A stretch of DNA of 64,000 nucleotides, from assembly GCF_020520425.1 (NCBI RefSeq), contig NC_079491.1, forward strand, positions 21,877,449 to 21,941,448, written 5' to 3'. Source of the DNA: Spinacia oleracea (taxonomy: Eukaryota; Streptophyta; Magnoliopsida; Caryophyllales; Amaranthaceae). The notes below the pieces were generated by a model. The model saw nothing but the letters and a program-made list of their open reading frames with translations. It made no database searches and was not told where the DNA came from. The translations under genes and the position numbers were made by a program. Positions 32,201 to 43,100 of this stretch are shown here, in pieces; position 1 is the first letter of the stretch; every line of letters begins with the position of its first letter.

Positions 32201-32463
32201 CTATAAATACTAATACTAATAATTCGAGCTCAAAATTGAAAATGAAATGAATTGCAGGATTCGATTCCAAAAAAGGAAAACAAGAAAGAAATGAAAAAAA
32301 CATACTAGTAAAGATTGCATTTGAGGCGACTATTCCATTTGGCATAAGATCGAGGAAGGGTGAATCTGGAAAAGAATTCAGAAACGGGTCGGGGTGGTGA
32401 CGACCAATCCACTTCTCTCAAAGCATCCATCAGATCCTCCGCTGTTACGCTTCCCCAATCCAT
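26211..32463 (-). CDS. PRA1.A: PRA1 family protein, plant A clade, 7 exons
   Basis: Prenylated Rab acceptor; a small membrane protein of the secretory and endosomal pathway thought to help place prenylated Rab GTPases on membranes. Exons: 32463-32306, 28809-28769, 28683-28605, 26832-26746, 26658-26570, 26483-26412, 26314-26211 (stop TAG). All introns are GT..AG with consistent phase; product 209 aa, normal length. The N-terminus MDWGSVTAEDLMDALREVDW and the C-terminus FREEFRAVWRNYSEL are characteristic of the A clade. Two hydrophobic blocks of paired helices lie at about residues 56-92 (NYFIMIIFILG...) and 143-182 (WVFVLIFSTASFFLWF...), separated by a basic loop (PVIRGRPSAKRAINICG). For exon 6, acceptor TTTTAG at 26484 was preferred over GCAAG because it keeps phase and gives the conserved SFFLWF. 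The start is the first ATG in a good leader. Intron 1 (3.5 kb) and intron 3 hold TEs. Confidence 0.95.
28173..28559 (+). mobile_element. Non-autonomous Helitron (387 bp) in PRA1 intron 3
   Basis: The 5' end TCTATACCTAG (duplicated head to tail), then TATTTAAAAAGC, is preceded by A. The 3' end is GAACGGGCTCAAGAGCTAG followed by T. A-T insertion site, TC start and CTAG end fit Helitrons. The hairpin before the end is weak (CCG..CGG). The inside is pyrimidine-rich with an open frame 28217-28408 of no known family. Confidence 0.7.
28945..29036. repeat. Short tandem duplication (about 45-50 bp, 2 copies)
   Basis: 'ggaggtccaaaaagtgtttt' followed by 'agacacata' occurs twice in a row in PRA1 intron 1. 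Confidence 0.85.
29110..29279. repeat. Perfect 85-bp tandem duplication
   Basis: 29110-29194 and 29195-29279 appear identical (starting ttcaaaataactaaacctca, ending aactttaagaatca). Lies in PRA1 intron 1. Identity implies a very recent duplication or an assembly artefact. Confidence 0.97.
30305..30833 (-). pseudogene. Non-LTR retrotransposon RNase H-like domain remnant in PRA1 intron 1
   Basis: The minus-strand frames read LFTPSFKPNLDESLLSTGN, ILHAEVFSLVKWL and SINHQWKIPWSIFNIIGDLE, then FNHCFMEANQVVDFMANLGH. These match the RNase H-type domain at the C-terminus of plant LINE polyproteins (the 'R..N..AD.lA..g' tail). At least two frame changes and a stop; non-functional. Same strand as the host gene. 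Confidence 0.75.
31501..31766. mobile_element. Stowaway-type MITE, family B (266 bp)
   Basis: TA at 31499-31500 and 31767-31768. Left end TTTCCTCCCTTCCAATATTA, right end TAAATATGGAACGGAGGAAG. 'ttgcacca' and 'tggtgcaa' follow both ends. In PRA1 intron 1. Sister of 49395-49815 in the opposite orientation. Confidence 0.85.
31829..31955. mobile_element. Possible small MITE
   Basis: Ends ATCCCTCCGTCCC and GGAGGGAT form an inverted pair about 127 bp apart, but no clean TA duplication is seen. In PRA1 intron 1. Confidence 0.4.
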
Positions 32464-32775
32464 TGGATCGGAATTCTCAAATCAATTATCAGAATTAAAA
32501 ACACTAAACTTCAAAAAAAGAGCCTAAATCGCAGTTGTTTGAAGGTGAAAAAACCCTAAATCGCAGGAATCCGGAAGAGTGGGGAAGGAGAAAGAGTTGT
32601 GGGTTGATTATGTGAAAGACAGATGTTTTTTGATCGAGAATGAAAAACCTGGGAATTGTTTGTGAATTTGTACAAGTCTAAAAAGCGTATGTGTGACACG
32701 GAGGAACACGAGACTACGAGACCGATCAATAGCGCCCAAAAAAACAAACGGTTTTGTTATAGACATGTAAAATAG

Positions 32776-32910
32776 GTCGGGTTGGGTTGGGTCGGGTCAA
32801 GTCAGAGTATGTCAATTTCGAGTTCAGGTTTTATCGGGTCGGCTACTTTCGGGTTTGGTTTGACCAATGCTTGTTCAAGACCCAAAGTATTCGGGTTCGG
32901 GTTGACCCAG
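32776..32910. repeat. cgggt/gggtt-rich low-complexity block upstream of PRA1
   Basis: Repeated 'gtcgggttgggttgggtcgg' words within 450 bp upstream of the PRA1 start. Resembles the body of the hAT MITEs at 16391 and 53549, but the terminal repeats and duplication were not found. Confidence 0.5.
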
Positions 32911-32939
32911 CATGTTAAGAGTTTTTATTCCGCCTTTTT

Positions 32940-33414
32940 TTTTTATCTCCAATTATTACGCCTTTTTTTGTTGTCAATAACCACATACTCCATCTCACAT
33001 ACCTCTCGATTTATATCCGGCCATAATCGTTGATAGAATACTGGTGGTACTCCGTCTGGTCCAGGTGATTTCATCTCCTGCATGCTAAACACCGCGTTTA
33101 ATTTCCAGGTCTGTGAATGGAACACTAAGTAAATCGTATTGCTGTTCCGAGATCTTTGGATCACTCGACAACCAATCCTGCAGGATTGGTTCAATATCTG
33201 CATTTAGGTTATCCGTAGAGTGATCTACGTAGATACCCTTGAAGAACGACACAAACTCCTCCTTCAAAGCACCTTGATCCGCAATCCAATTCCCATCCTC
33301 CTTCATCAACGCGCCAATAAAGTTTGTTGTTTTCCTATCTTTTACAGACTTAAAGAAAAACGAGGTGACTTGCTCTCCCATAGAATCCCATTGCTTCCAG
33401 TATACCCACTGCAC
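32940..33414 (-). pseudogene. LINE ORF2 reverse transcriptase remnant
   Basis: The minus frame 33414-33085 gives SMGEQVTSFFFKSVKDRKTT and EDGNWIADQGALKEEFVSFF. A second frame gives EMKSPGPDGVPPVFYQRLW. These are the linker and the RT-0/RT-1 'K.PG.DG....F....W' motif of plant L1-type elements. One frameshift joins the pieces; about 130 residues remain. Lies between the PRA1 promoter and the ATG1 3' end. Confidence 0.9.
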
Positions 33415-34176
33415 ACTTGCTTCCGGTATATATATATGTGCATGACGTCATGTTATACAAATCATTATTTAAACTCTTACTTTTGTCGTAAAATAGGTAC
33501 TACATATTAAAAATTTGGAATAAAAATTAATATTCAAACAAAAGTCATATAAACGGTTCGGTTTGGATATTTGGTGTGGGCACCTTTATATTCGGGTTGT
33601 CCGAAATTCGGGTACCCGTATCTTATTGGTCGGTATCAAATATCGGTGTTGACTTTAACGGGTATCGAATAACCAAACCGATAAGCTTATCATTTCGGTT
33701 ACCTGAGCTGTTCTCACCCCTACCTTGAACCAGACACGAATGTTTGATTCGATAACTTCTTATACTCGCCAACAATTTCCCATAATTGACTATTTTCCAT
33801 GATTCGTACAGATTTATTCATGGCTTTGCTGTAAAATGTCACCTTCGACCAAAGCTTCATTAACCTTTCTCCTATGAAATTGTAAAATCCAGCTTCCTAA
33901 TTGCAACTAATATGATATGTTTATTAGTGGTTTCTGAAAATATTATAAAAACAGATAAGAAACCTTTGAACTTCTTTCACTTAAATAATCCTTTCTTTCT
34001 TTAAACCTCAATGAATGAAAACATGGCGTATACATACAACAGAGAATCAAAGATACATGTCTACTTCAGTCAACTCCCAACAGTCACCCAAAAGAATGTA
34101 GCTGTACACAGAAACAAATTATATACACCAAGAATAGGGTGAACCATTGGAAGTCATGTCAGAAGCAGCCCCTTGT
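33415..34176. other. Intergenic spacer and ATG1 3' flank
   Basis: 33541-33722 has 'cgggtatc / ggttcgg' words ending in 'tctcacccctacc', hAT-like at one end only. 34000-34176 is presumed ATG1 3' UTR because it directly follows the stop on the minus strand. Confidence 0.4.
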
Positions 34177-37100
34177 TTAAGGCGGACATTGCTGATCCTC
34201 GGGCTTAAGAAGGGCCATCCTTTGAGATCTCGAAACGCCTTGCCTATCATTCAAAATGCTAATGTAGTTGCGAAGCCTAAATCGGTCAGAGTTCGTTAGA
34301 GAAAACGGAGGATTAAGTATTAAAGATGGTGCTTCCACATGAAGAAAGATCAACAACCGCACAGCTTTGGAATACGAAGATGCTGCACTTTCCATATCTC
34401 CCATTAGCTCATCGACCTGCCAGCCATTCATGCACCTTGTTAAAAACAAGCAATTGTACCTCTTGAGATTTGAACTTTATAAAACTGAATTACCATGAAT
34501 GATGAACTTTTTTCATTTGTACTTCTTTCTCATTTTTGGCAAGGACGCAAGGTGATAAAATTGGCGCAAGCTACTCAGCATGCGCATTCCTATATACTTT
34601 GAAGGGAACCGATATAGACACCTAAAGCTCTGATTTTCTGGAGGGTTGTGCTGATCAAACTGAGTTATAAAACGATACTCACTTTGATCTTTCAAGTTAT
34701 CATGAATATAAAATAACCATTTGCACCATGAAGAACATGATACTTTTTTCTGGTTGATACTACATTCCTGAAATTTATATTTCCCAACCAGCAATATTTT
34801 CCTCGTTCTGTGGTTGCACATATGAAGAGGATTCCCCCTTCGCTTGCAACGTGCAAGTAACATTTTACTAATCGTGTCTAAACCTAATGCTTAAATCCTA
34901 GGTCTTACATACATTAAATCCCAAATTCAAATTCCCCACTCCATACTATAAATACACTGTTTCGCTAACCACTATAGCTACAATATACGGAGTATTTAAT
35001 TCAGTATCTGACGAAATCTGGACGCACATAGTACACATCCCCATTTCCCTGGAGTCCATCTGAAAACATAAATGTCACAACTGCAAAGGAATGTCTACAG
35101 CATAAAACACTGGTTTATATGTAGAATACTGTGTCATAAAAGCAGCTCAAATATATGTTTCTGGGGTATTCCAATAGAAGTTTAATACTGGAATCCTGCA
35201 TTACTGGAGGAAGTCTTTATCAATCTAGCATCATACGGTATTGATATTTTCCAGATAGTGATAGCATTACAGGAATCAATGGGGACAATAGATGGAATAT
35301 TGAACGGATTGGTAAGCTACAGTAAGGAGGTACATTTTGGGAATGTGACTATTTTAAAGCTCTTTGATGTCTATGGATGGAGCTGAATAAGAAAATTCTG
35401 TTGAGCTCACTCTTCCCTACACCCAACTTCCTGTGGCATAAGCCGTAAAATCATAGTATTGGACTCGCTAATTGGGTATCTCCAGAAGTTTCAGGAGGAT
35501 CATAGGGATTTACTTCACATATTTGACTCCTTTATTGCGAAGTTTTTTAAAAAAATTATACGTACATTTTATCATCATTAAGGAAAGCCCTTTCCTTCCT
35601 TTTGTATTGCATGTTATGGCAGTTGGTTGTAGGGGTGTGTGTGTGGGGGGGGGGGGGGGTTGGGGGGGGGGGGGGGGGGGGGATGGAGACTTACTGCGCC
35701 ATGTCTTCCGAGCGCAAGAGCAGATTGATAAATTGTTTCCATGGCATCAGGCAATTCTACACTTCCTGCAAGCAAAAGTCCCCAATCAAGTGAATAAACA
35801 GCTATCTCAAAATTCAAATCTGAATCGAATAAACAATTTAACTCTACTCGCATGTAAATGGTGGTCATTGAGCAATAGGAGAAGTGGGTGCTTTCGCAGG
35901 ATGCATCCTATTAGATAAAATCTCATACATGTTTATTTTCTTTCCTTCAATATAATAGACATTTGACAATAATAACAATTCAAAACTAAGTTGTTTCCTA
36001 TGAATCAACATTCCTCATTCAATGTCCATCTTTTCCCTCTAGTCTGTTTTGCTATGCTAGACTGCTACTTGTAACATTCATGGCTAGATGCAGCAGCCTG
36101 TGTATGGCCAGATCAACATCAAAAGACAGTATTTTAACCAGCATGCAGTAGACATTGAATCCTCTTCCGCCCCTGAGGCGGTAATGCGTACAGGAAGAAG
36201 AGGAACTTTTTTATTAATATATCATACGTCCCTATTTACAGTTGACACACTTTTCTCATAGACCTTCCTTATTTACTTGACACGCTACTCTTTTTTCCTT
36301 AAATGGAATGGACCCACTATCTTTTAAATATTCCTCTTTCTTCACTTTAGTCCCACTAACCACACACACACACTAAAAAAAAGCCCCATTACTTCCTCCG
36401 TTCTTTTTTAGTTGACACAATTCCTTTATCACGTTTGCCAGTGCAATATTTCAATCACTAATATCTTTAATTATCAATGAGCAAAATTATAAAAGTTGAT
36501 ATTATAAATCTATACAATGTGATGATTATAACAAGACCCCACAGACCCACATGATTATATTTTTTTCTCAAGTATAGATCACAATTGATAATCAAAGTAG
36601 ATTATATGAACGAAGCGAAAAGTCAGATTGTGTCATCTAAAAAAGAACAGAGAAAGTATATTTTAATAAATAAATAAAAAAAACCTAACTGCCCGCTAGT
36701 TATAATTAAAAAGGAAGTACTCCACTACCCATCAATTATAATAAAACAAACACCCCACTATCAACTACTACCTTTGTTTTCCTTAGTTCTCAGTAGTAAC
36801 AGAAACCAAGAATAACACAAAATTGGGGCCATCAAGTGGGTGTTTTACATGTGGGAGGCAAGAGATAAAGAGTAAGAGAATCATTAACTATGATTGGGTC
36901 CCACAAAGTGGATGAAAGATGATAAAATATGAATAAAAAGTCGACATAAATGAAATAAAGTAAAAGTGAGTAGAACTTAAGAAAATACGTCAAAACAGAA
37001 AGTAAGTAGAACTTAGGAAAACGGAGGAAGTATCACACAATAAAATAACACAAGTAATTTTCTTAAATCTACGTACTAATAAAAGTGCGTCAAGTAAATA

Positions 37101-40100
37101 GGGTCGGAGTTGGTTTTATAAAAGTAAACCAAGTAAAAGCAAAACAATTATGTATTAGCCTAGCAACCAAGTAACCTATATCTTAATTCCATACCAGGTT
37201 TTTTATATAGGTTAAGGCAAGCTTCCTGCCAACCTTATTTGTACGTTGCCAGCCACACCAAAAAAGAAGAAGAAAAGAAACTGGCCGATCATACATCAAC
37301 CTTTATTTACTTGATACATCTTCCTAACTACCGACAGTATGAATGAACAAATTAATCAGCCTATTATCTCTATTCATACATCCCATCCATCTCATTAAGG
37401 ACTGATAATTATTACTTAAGCAATTTTTCATATTAAAGCATCAAATTGGCAATTACCTGGCTCTACAAACTTCGACAATTCTTCAGCATGCTCTACTTCA
37501 CTAAAGAACTCCCTCTTGATTATATTGGAGACATCCTCAAGCATTTGAGAGCAGACAACATCAAGAGATTCTTGGAAATCTGGACTATAGTTGATCTTGT
37601 TAATGCTACCTCTAGACTTTGCAAATTCAGGAGAAGGACTACCATAAGTGGAGGAGACGGCCTGTGTATGGCAAATATGCAGTGCTTGCTTCCAAACTGC
37701 TAAAATTACAAGCTGGATGGAAAATGCTTCAAGAAGTCTACCAGCTTCGATCTAAAAAACCACAATGAGGATGCATGGCATTAAAAGAGGAACAAATAGA
37801 GTGTCCTAAGACGTTAGTATATTTGGTTAAGACTTGAAAAAATACCATCTCATTAACCAGTTCCTTGACACTAGCTGCACACTCCTGCAGCGACTTAAGT
37901 CTTGTGATGGAGTCACTGGATGGCTGCTCCAAGCCACCTGGTGCATCCATGGACCCCTGTGAGGTCCCAGAAGGGACCGAAGACTGGTTATCTATGATAT
38001 CAATGCAGGATGGGTACCTGATTGATGGACCAACAATTGGCACTGGGGCACTAGATATTGAGCTAAGACCGAAAGATGTAGGAAATGGGAGCTCAGACTT
38101 GATTGGAGACGGACTTGGTTTACACATGTTAGGCGAGGTGGCTGAAGCATCTGAAGGGGGTCCAGTATCTCCAGACACAAGGACGTAATCTTGATCAGTA
38201 AACTCCAAAGAGTCCAAAGCTGCAAAGTTATAGAGAATATGTTAAAGAAGTACTAAGTATTTAATAAGATAAAGGAGCTTTCATCAATCCACGGAAAGAA
38301 GTTCAATCATCATTTATGTTCTTAGTACCTCTTGAATGAGAGTTCACCCGTCTTTGCTCCATGCAAATAGGAGGATGTTGAGTTTGTGTTTTCCCAGGTC
38401 TACTGCTATCTTTCCTAAAACCATTAGTTTGTAGCTTATGTGCTTCATTGCCTTGTCTAGAAGAATGATCACCATGTCTGATAGAGCTAGACACTGCTTC
38501 TTTTCTGGAATCAAGGGAAAAACCACGAGTAGACTTAACGGGTGATCTCCTCCCAAGAAAAGACGGGCTTCCATCAGCAACACTACAATCATCATCCAAA
38601 AGAAATGGCAAGCAATCATCTGGAGAATTTTCTTTCCTGTTCTTCAAAAGATTGCACTCGGATAAACAATAATTATCTGCTCTTCTGAATGATGTCTCAC
38701 TCCTACATGTAACAGATGGATACTTTAGTGACAAACATGAGACCTATTACAGGATTGGACGAAGAAATACAATCTCCTTTCTCTTCTTTTTTATTTTACC
38801 CAGACGTTTCATTCAGTTGCTTCTGATAAAGAAAGGGGTGGTTGAAGAACTCATCAAATGTTAGTCGTTCAACTGCATATACAAGGACAAAGGTTAGATG
38901 AAGCCTATATCAGATATTTCTGCTTCAGTTCTAGACTGTTTTTAACCTTCATAACAGTCATGTTATTGTTCATGTTGCATCAATAAATTTGCTTTGGGTT
39001 TTACAGGTTCCATAATCCAGGATCACCTTTACTTATATGACAAAGGTATTGGTCTCACAAAAAAATTATTTAGAACATAAATGAATGCTACCCCCCTAAG
39101 GCCCTAACCCCTAAAAGGGGTCTTTAGCATATGAAATTTTCTGTAAGACCAATAAGGCAATACTCATATATTCAAGACTAGAGAACGATTTTGTTTGCAT
39201 CGCCGTACTTAATGGCTTCCCTATAAGAAAAAACTCGCTCATAATTTTTGAACTATTCTGTTAACATAATTCAAACTCTAATTTATTTCCACCATCTAAT
39301 TGATTTTAGTTTAGATTTAGGATATTATTACATTTGAGGCATGATTCTTTTGCCCGTTTACCTGGATTACGTCGCAGCAACTTCTGACACAAATCTACAA
39401 ATTCTGAACTCAGGCCTTTTATATCTGGAGGAAAACACAGTTCTGTGGCTTTCATTATGTTTTGGAGCAGCTGCACAACACAAAGAAGCCATAAGCTCCT
39501 GAGAACTGGACACAAAATATCACAAAACTAAACTGTCACACGTAACCAACACAAGTAACCAAACCCCACCTGCATTTGGTTGTTTCCATTAAAAGGAGTT
39601 TTCCCGGTCACAAGTTGATAAACAATTGCACCCACACTCCAGAGATCTGCCTGCACAGTTAAATCAGGATTAACAAATGACGGATGTGGCGCGTATTAGT
39701 TTTTGAAAAAAAAGCAAGAAGAGAAAACATCACAAAGCATCCAATTACCTTTGCATCATATTTCTGGAGTTGCATTATTTCAGGGGCCATGTAAAGAGGA
39801 GAGCCACACAAGGTTTCTGCAAGTCCTCTGGGTTGGAGAGATCTGACAAGAAAAGAGAGTCATACTGACACCAGAATAGGGGACAAAACATGTATTCAAA
39901 AGAGCCAGTGCTATATAAAAACACCAGTAACATATTCGTTCTCAATAGCCATTACTAACAACAAAGTTGATGTGGAGCATTTGTGTTTCTCGGGTCACAA
40001 GTTCTGTTTTTTGAGCTGATTAAATTATTACTGTAGGTGGTCTAAAAATCAGAGGATTTTGTTTTGTTATTCAACAAATTCTAGGCAGTTTGTTATTTAA

Positions 40101-43100
40101 ACAAATCTTAGAGCGTATTGGTGAGCCAATCACATTCTAGAAGCCACCATTAAAATCCTTGCCAATCTGACACCCAATCACACAACCTTGTGGGTGATGA
40201 CTTATGAGAGTCGCTCTCAACATCACACACATCAGTCCATAATTGCATTAATGGTAGGTGATGAGAGGTTCCTTGTAAGAGATTAGACAGTGAGCTGGTT
40301 ACTAGACAATGAGCAACTGAGCATAGACTGTGACTCTGTGAGGGATCAAGGTAACTCAATGAGCATATCAGAGGTGAAGGTCTCAAGTATGAATGTCCAA
40401 GTTTCATGAAGTGATGGCAGTTTGTTTTGTGTAAAGAGTAGTACATAGATTATTTACACAGTCCCAGGTTTGTGATTTTTTAAATCTCACGTATTTTTTT
40501 ATTTGTGAAACTAAGCTTGGTAGGGTGTGGTTACGGTAATGGTCTGAAAACATTGGACTTGTAGCGTCTGAAAAATAGACACATACTCTTATATTACGCT
40601 AGTCATCTGTCAGGTAAGGTTCCAAAACACTAGAATCTCAAAACAACTTTCACTTTTCTACCAGAATTATCAAAGGGACCCACTTTCCAGTTTCCACTAA
40701 TTCCCTCAGTTCCTTGGTCTTTGTTGCAACAGTATAGGGAAGAACTCAAGGGAACTAAAGGAGTACAAATATTGAAACTTGAAAGGGAAAAAAAATCTTT
40801 ATTTATCCTATCTATCTGAAAATATATTCCTATCTGAAAATTATATATACCTATCTGAAAATTTCCATTTGCTAATTTACCGGTCCAGTCCGGTTTTAGA
40901 GATCCAGATCGGTACGGACAAGAATTATTCAGGTGTGGTCTCTACAACAACAACAACAACAAAACCTTAGTCCCAAGATGTTTTGGGGTCAGCTAACATG
41001 AATCGTCGTAGGAAATCGTTATTGTCACCAATCCAACCAGAAAGGAGCGGGAAGTTAAAAAAATAAACAAGGAAGAGAGAGAAAGTGAAATTAATGAAAG
41101 TAAGATAAGAGGAAAATATATACTATATTACAGAAAAATATTATGAGGGATAATAAAAATAAGTCAAGTTTAAAATAAATAAATAAGTAAAATAAGTACA
41201 TTTAAAAATAAAAATAAAAATAAAAAACAAGTCAAAATGGAAGTTGTATAAGTCAAATGAAGTCATCAATGTATATTCTCTCCCTCCACTTTGTCCTATC
41301 CAACGCCTTATTTTCCTCAATCCCAAGAAGGCTCATACGGTGCTCAATCACCTTCCTCCAAGTTTTCTTAGGTCTTCCCCTACCCCTTGCAATTATATTA
41401 CCCCTTGCAATTATATCACTTTGCCACCCTTCTAACCTCCTAACCGGGGTATCATTTGATCTTCTGCTTACATGCCCAAACCATCTTAAACTCAATCGGT
41501 ACAACCCCTACTTTCTTCCTAATAATCTCATTCCTCCTTTCTTGTATGCCCACACATCCAAAGTAACATGCGCATCTCCGCCACATTCATCTTATGCACG
41601 TGACAATGTTTCTCTGCCCAACATTCGGTGTCGTATAACAACGCCGGTCGAGTTGTCGTGCGGTAAAATTTTCCCTTCAATCTTTGGGGCATGCCTCGAT
41701 CATATAGGAACCCCGTGGCACTTTTCCACTTCAACCAACCTGCTTTGATTTTATGAGCCACGTCGCCATCCAATTCCCCATCCTTTTGGATAATAGATCC
41801 TAAATAACGGAACATTTCAGAGCCTTGGACAATTTTCCCATCTAAGGTAATTGCCCTTGTCTCTCTGTCTTGGACTCCTTAATCTTTGCTCAATAATCCG
41901 CTCCCAAAGATCTAAGTGAGGTAATGAACATAATTCGGAATTCCTAAATTTCATGGATCAGAGACCAGACATTCACAAATACAATACATCACTAAATACT
42001 TCAAAACTAATTAAAATCGTATCATTTTTATATTTGAATTCTTAAATTAAATGTAAATCTTTGAAAACATTATTTCCTTAATTACTTACAATCACATATA
42101 GATTTAATAAAAAAAAAAGTGGAGAAATTACAGAGTTTATAATAACAATTAAGTAGGAGTGTGCTTTAAATGAACCTGGAACTCCTAAAGTCCTGATAAG
42201 CACTCCATTTGCTATAGTAAAAGGATGCAAAAGATAATCACCATGTAGCGTAATTGTTTGACCAATGATATTTTGTTTTTGTCTCAAGTCACGTAGCCAA
42301 ACTCCACCTGATGGACAACCATCAGGCTTAATGGATTGATAGGATTTTTAGCATAAAAAGGACTAGATTGGGCTTGAAGTAAGTAAGGACTAATGGGTTG
42401 ACTCATGCATCCTGGATAACTAGATTTCTTCCATCCAAGGAATATGCTATTAGTTGGGGTGTAGTTCAGTAGTTCACACAATCATATCTACTTGGGAATA
42501 ACCAAAAGCTGGAAGACTTAATAAGATTAAATAAGATTCAAATATGTCCAATTTCAGGCGTTGATCATTCAGGCATTAAGTGATTAAACCCTACTGAAGT
42601 CGAAGTCCAATTCATGCTATATTAAATGAGAGACAGAACACGTGGAGAAGGGTATATTTAGACCTACTTGGTCAAAGAAAACAAGAATTCGCATCACACA
42701 TTATTTTTCCATTAAAATCGATGTTTATGTATACTATATATTAAAAGCGTTTCTAAACAACTCCACATGCCATGTGGCGCTCTCCTTTATTCATGGGTCT
42801 CATTCCATGTCATTCACATACCTTTAACAAAATTAGTAATATAGTTTCGGCAAGATTTGAGCCATGATCTAAAAGTTAAACACTAAAAACTTAACCATTG
42901 AACCATGTCATATTGCATGTTGCTCTTTACAAACAAATTGAAATAAAGGAGGATATAATAAAGAAGATTAATAAAGGTGCCATCCTGAATGGTTGCACAA
43001 AGGCATAACTGTTACTCCCTCCGTCCCTTAATACTTGCACCGTTTTCCTTTTCGGGCCGTCCCTTAATACTTGCACCACTTCTATAAATGGAAATCTTTA

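Larger units (their letters stand above)
36217..37120. mobile_element. Older MITE split by two younger ones
   Basis: The outer ends 'acgtccctatttacagttgac' (from 36227) and 'gtcaagtaaatagggtcgg' (to about 37113) are inverted. A second 'ttatttacttgacacgctac' copy lies at 36269. The two Stowaway units above lie between the ends. Limits approximate. Confidence 0.5.

Noticed and set aside
32782..33033. 83-aa plus-strand open frame
   Set aside because: Built from the cgggtt low-complexity block and antisense LINE sequence.
34513..34863. 116-aa minus-strand open frame
   Set aside because: Falls in ATG1 intron 12 between good splice sites; no domain seen.
35472..35918. 148-aa plus-strand open frame
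   Set aside because: Spans the poly-G tract and is antisense to ATG1 exon 12; the Gly run is only the G tract.
37865..38188. 107-aa plus-strand open frame
   Set aside because: Antisense shadow of ATG1 exon 10.
40660..40765. Possible small MITE ('ttccctcagttcc' ... 'gggaactaaaggag')
   Set aside because: Only a short imperfect inverted pair; TA duplication unclear.
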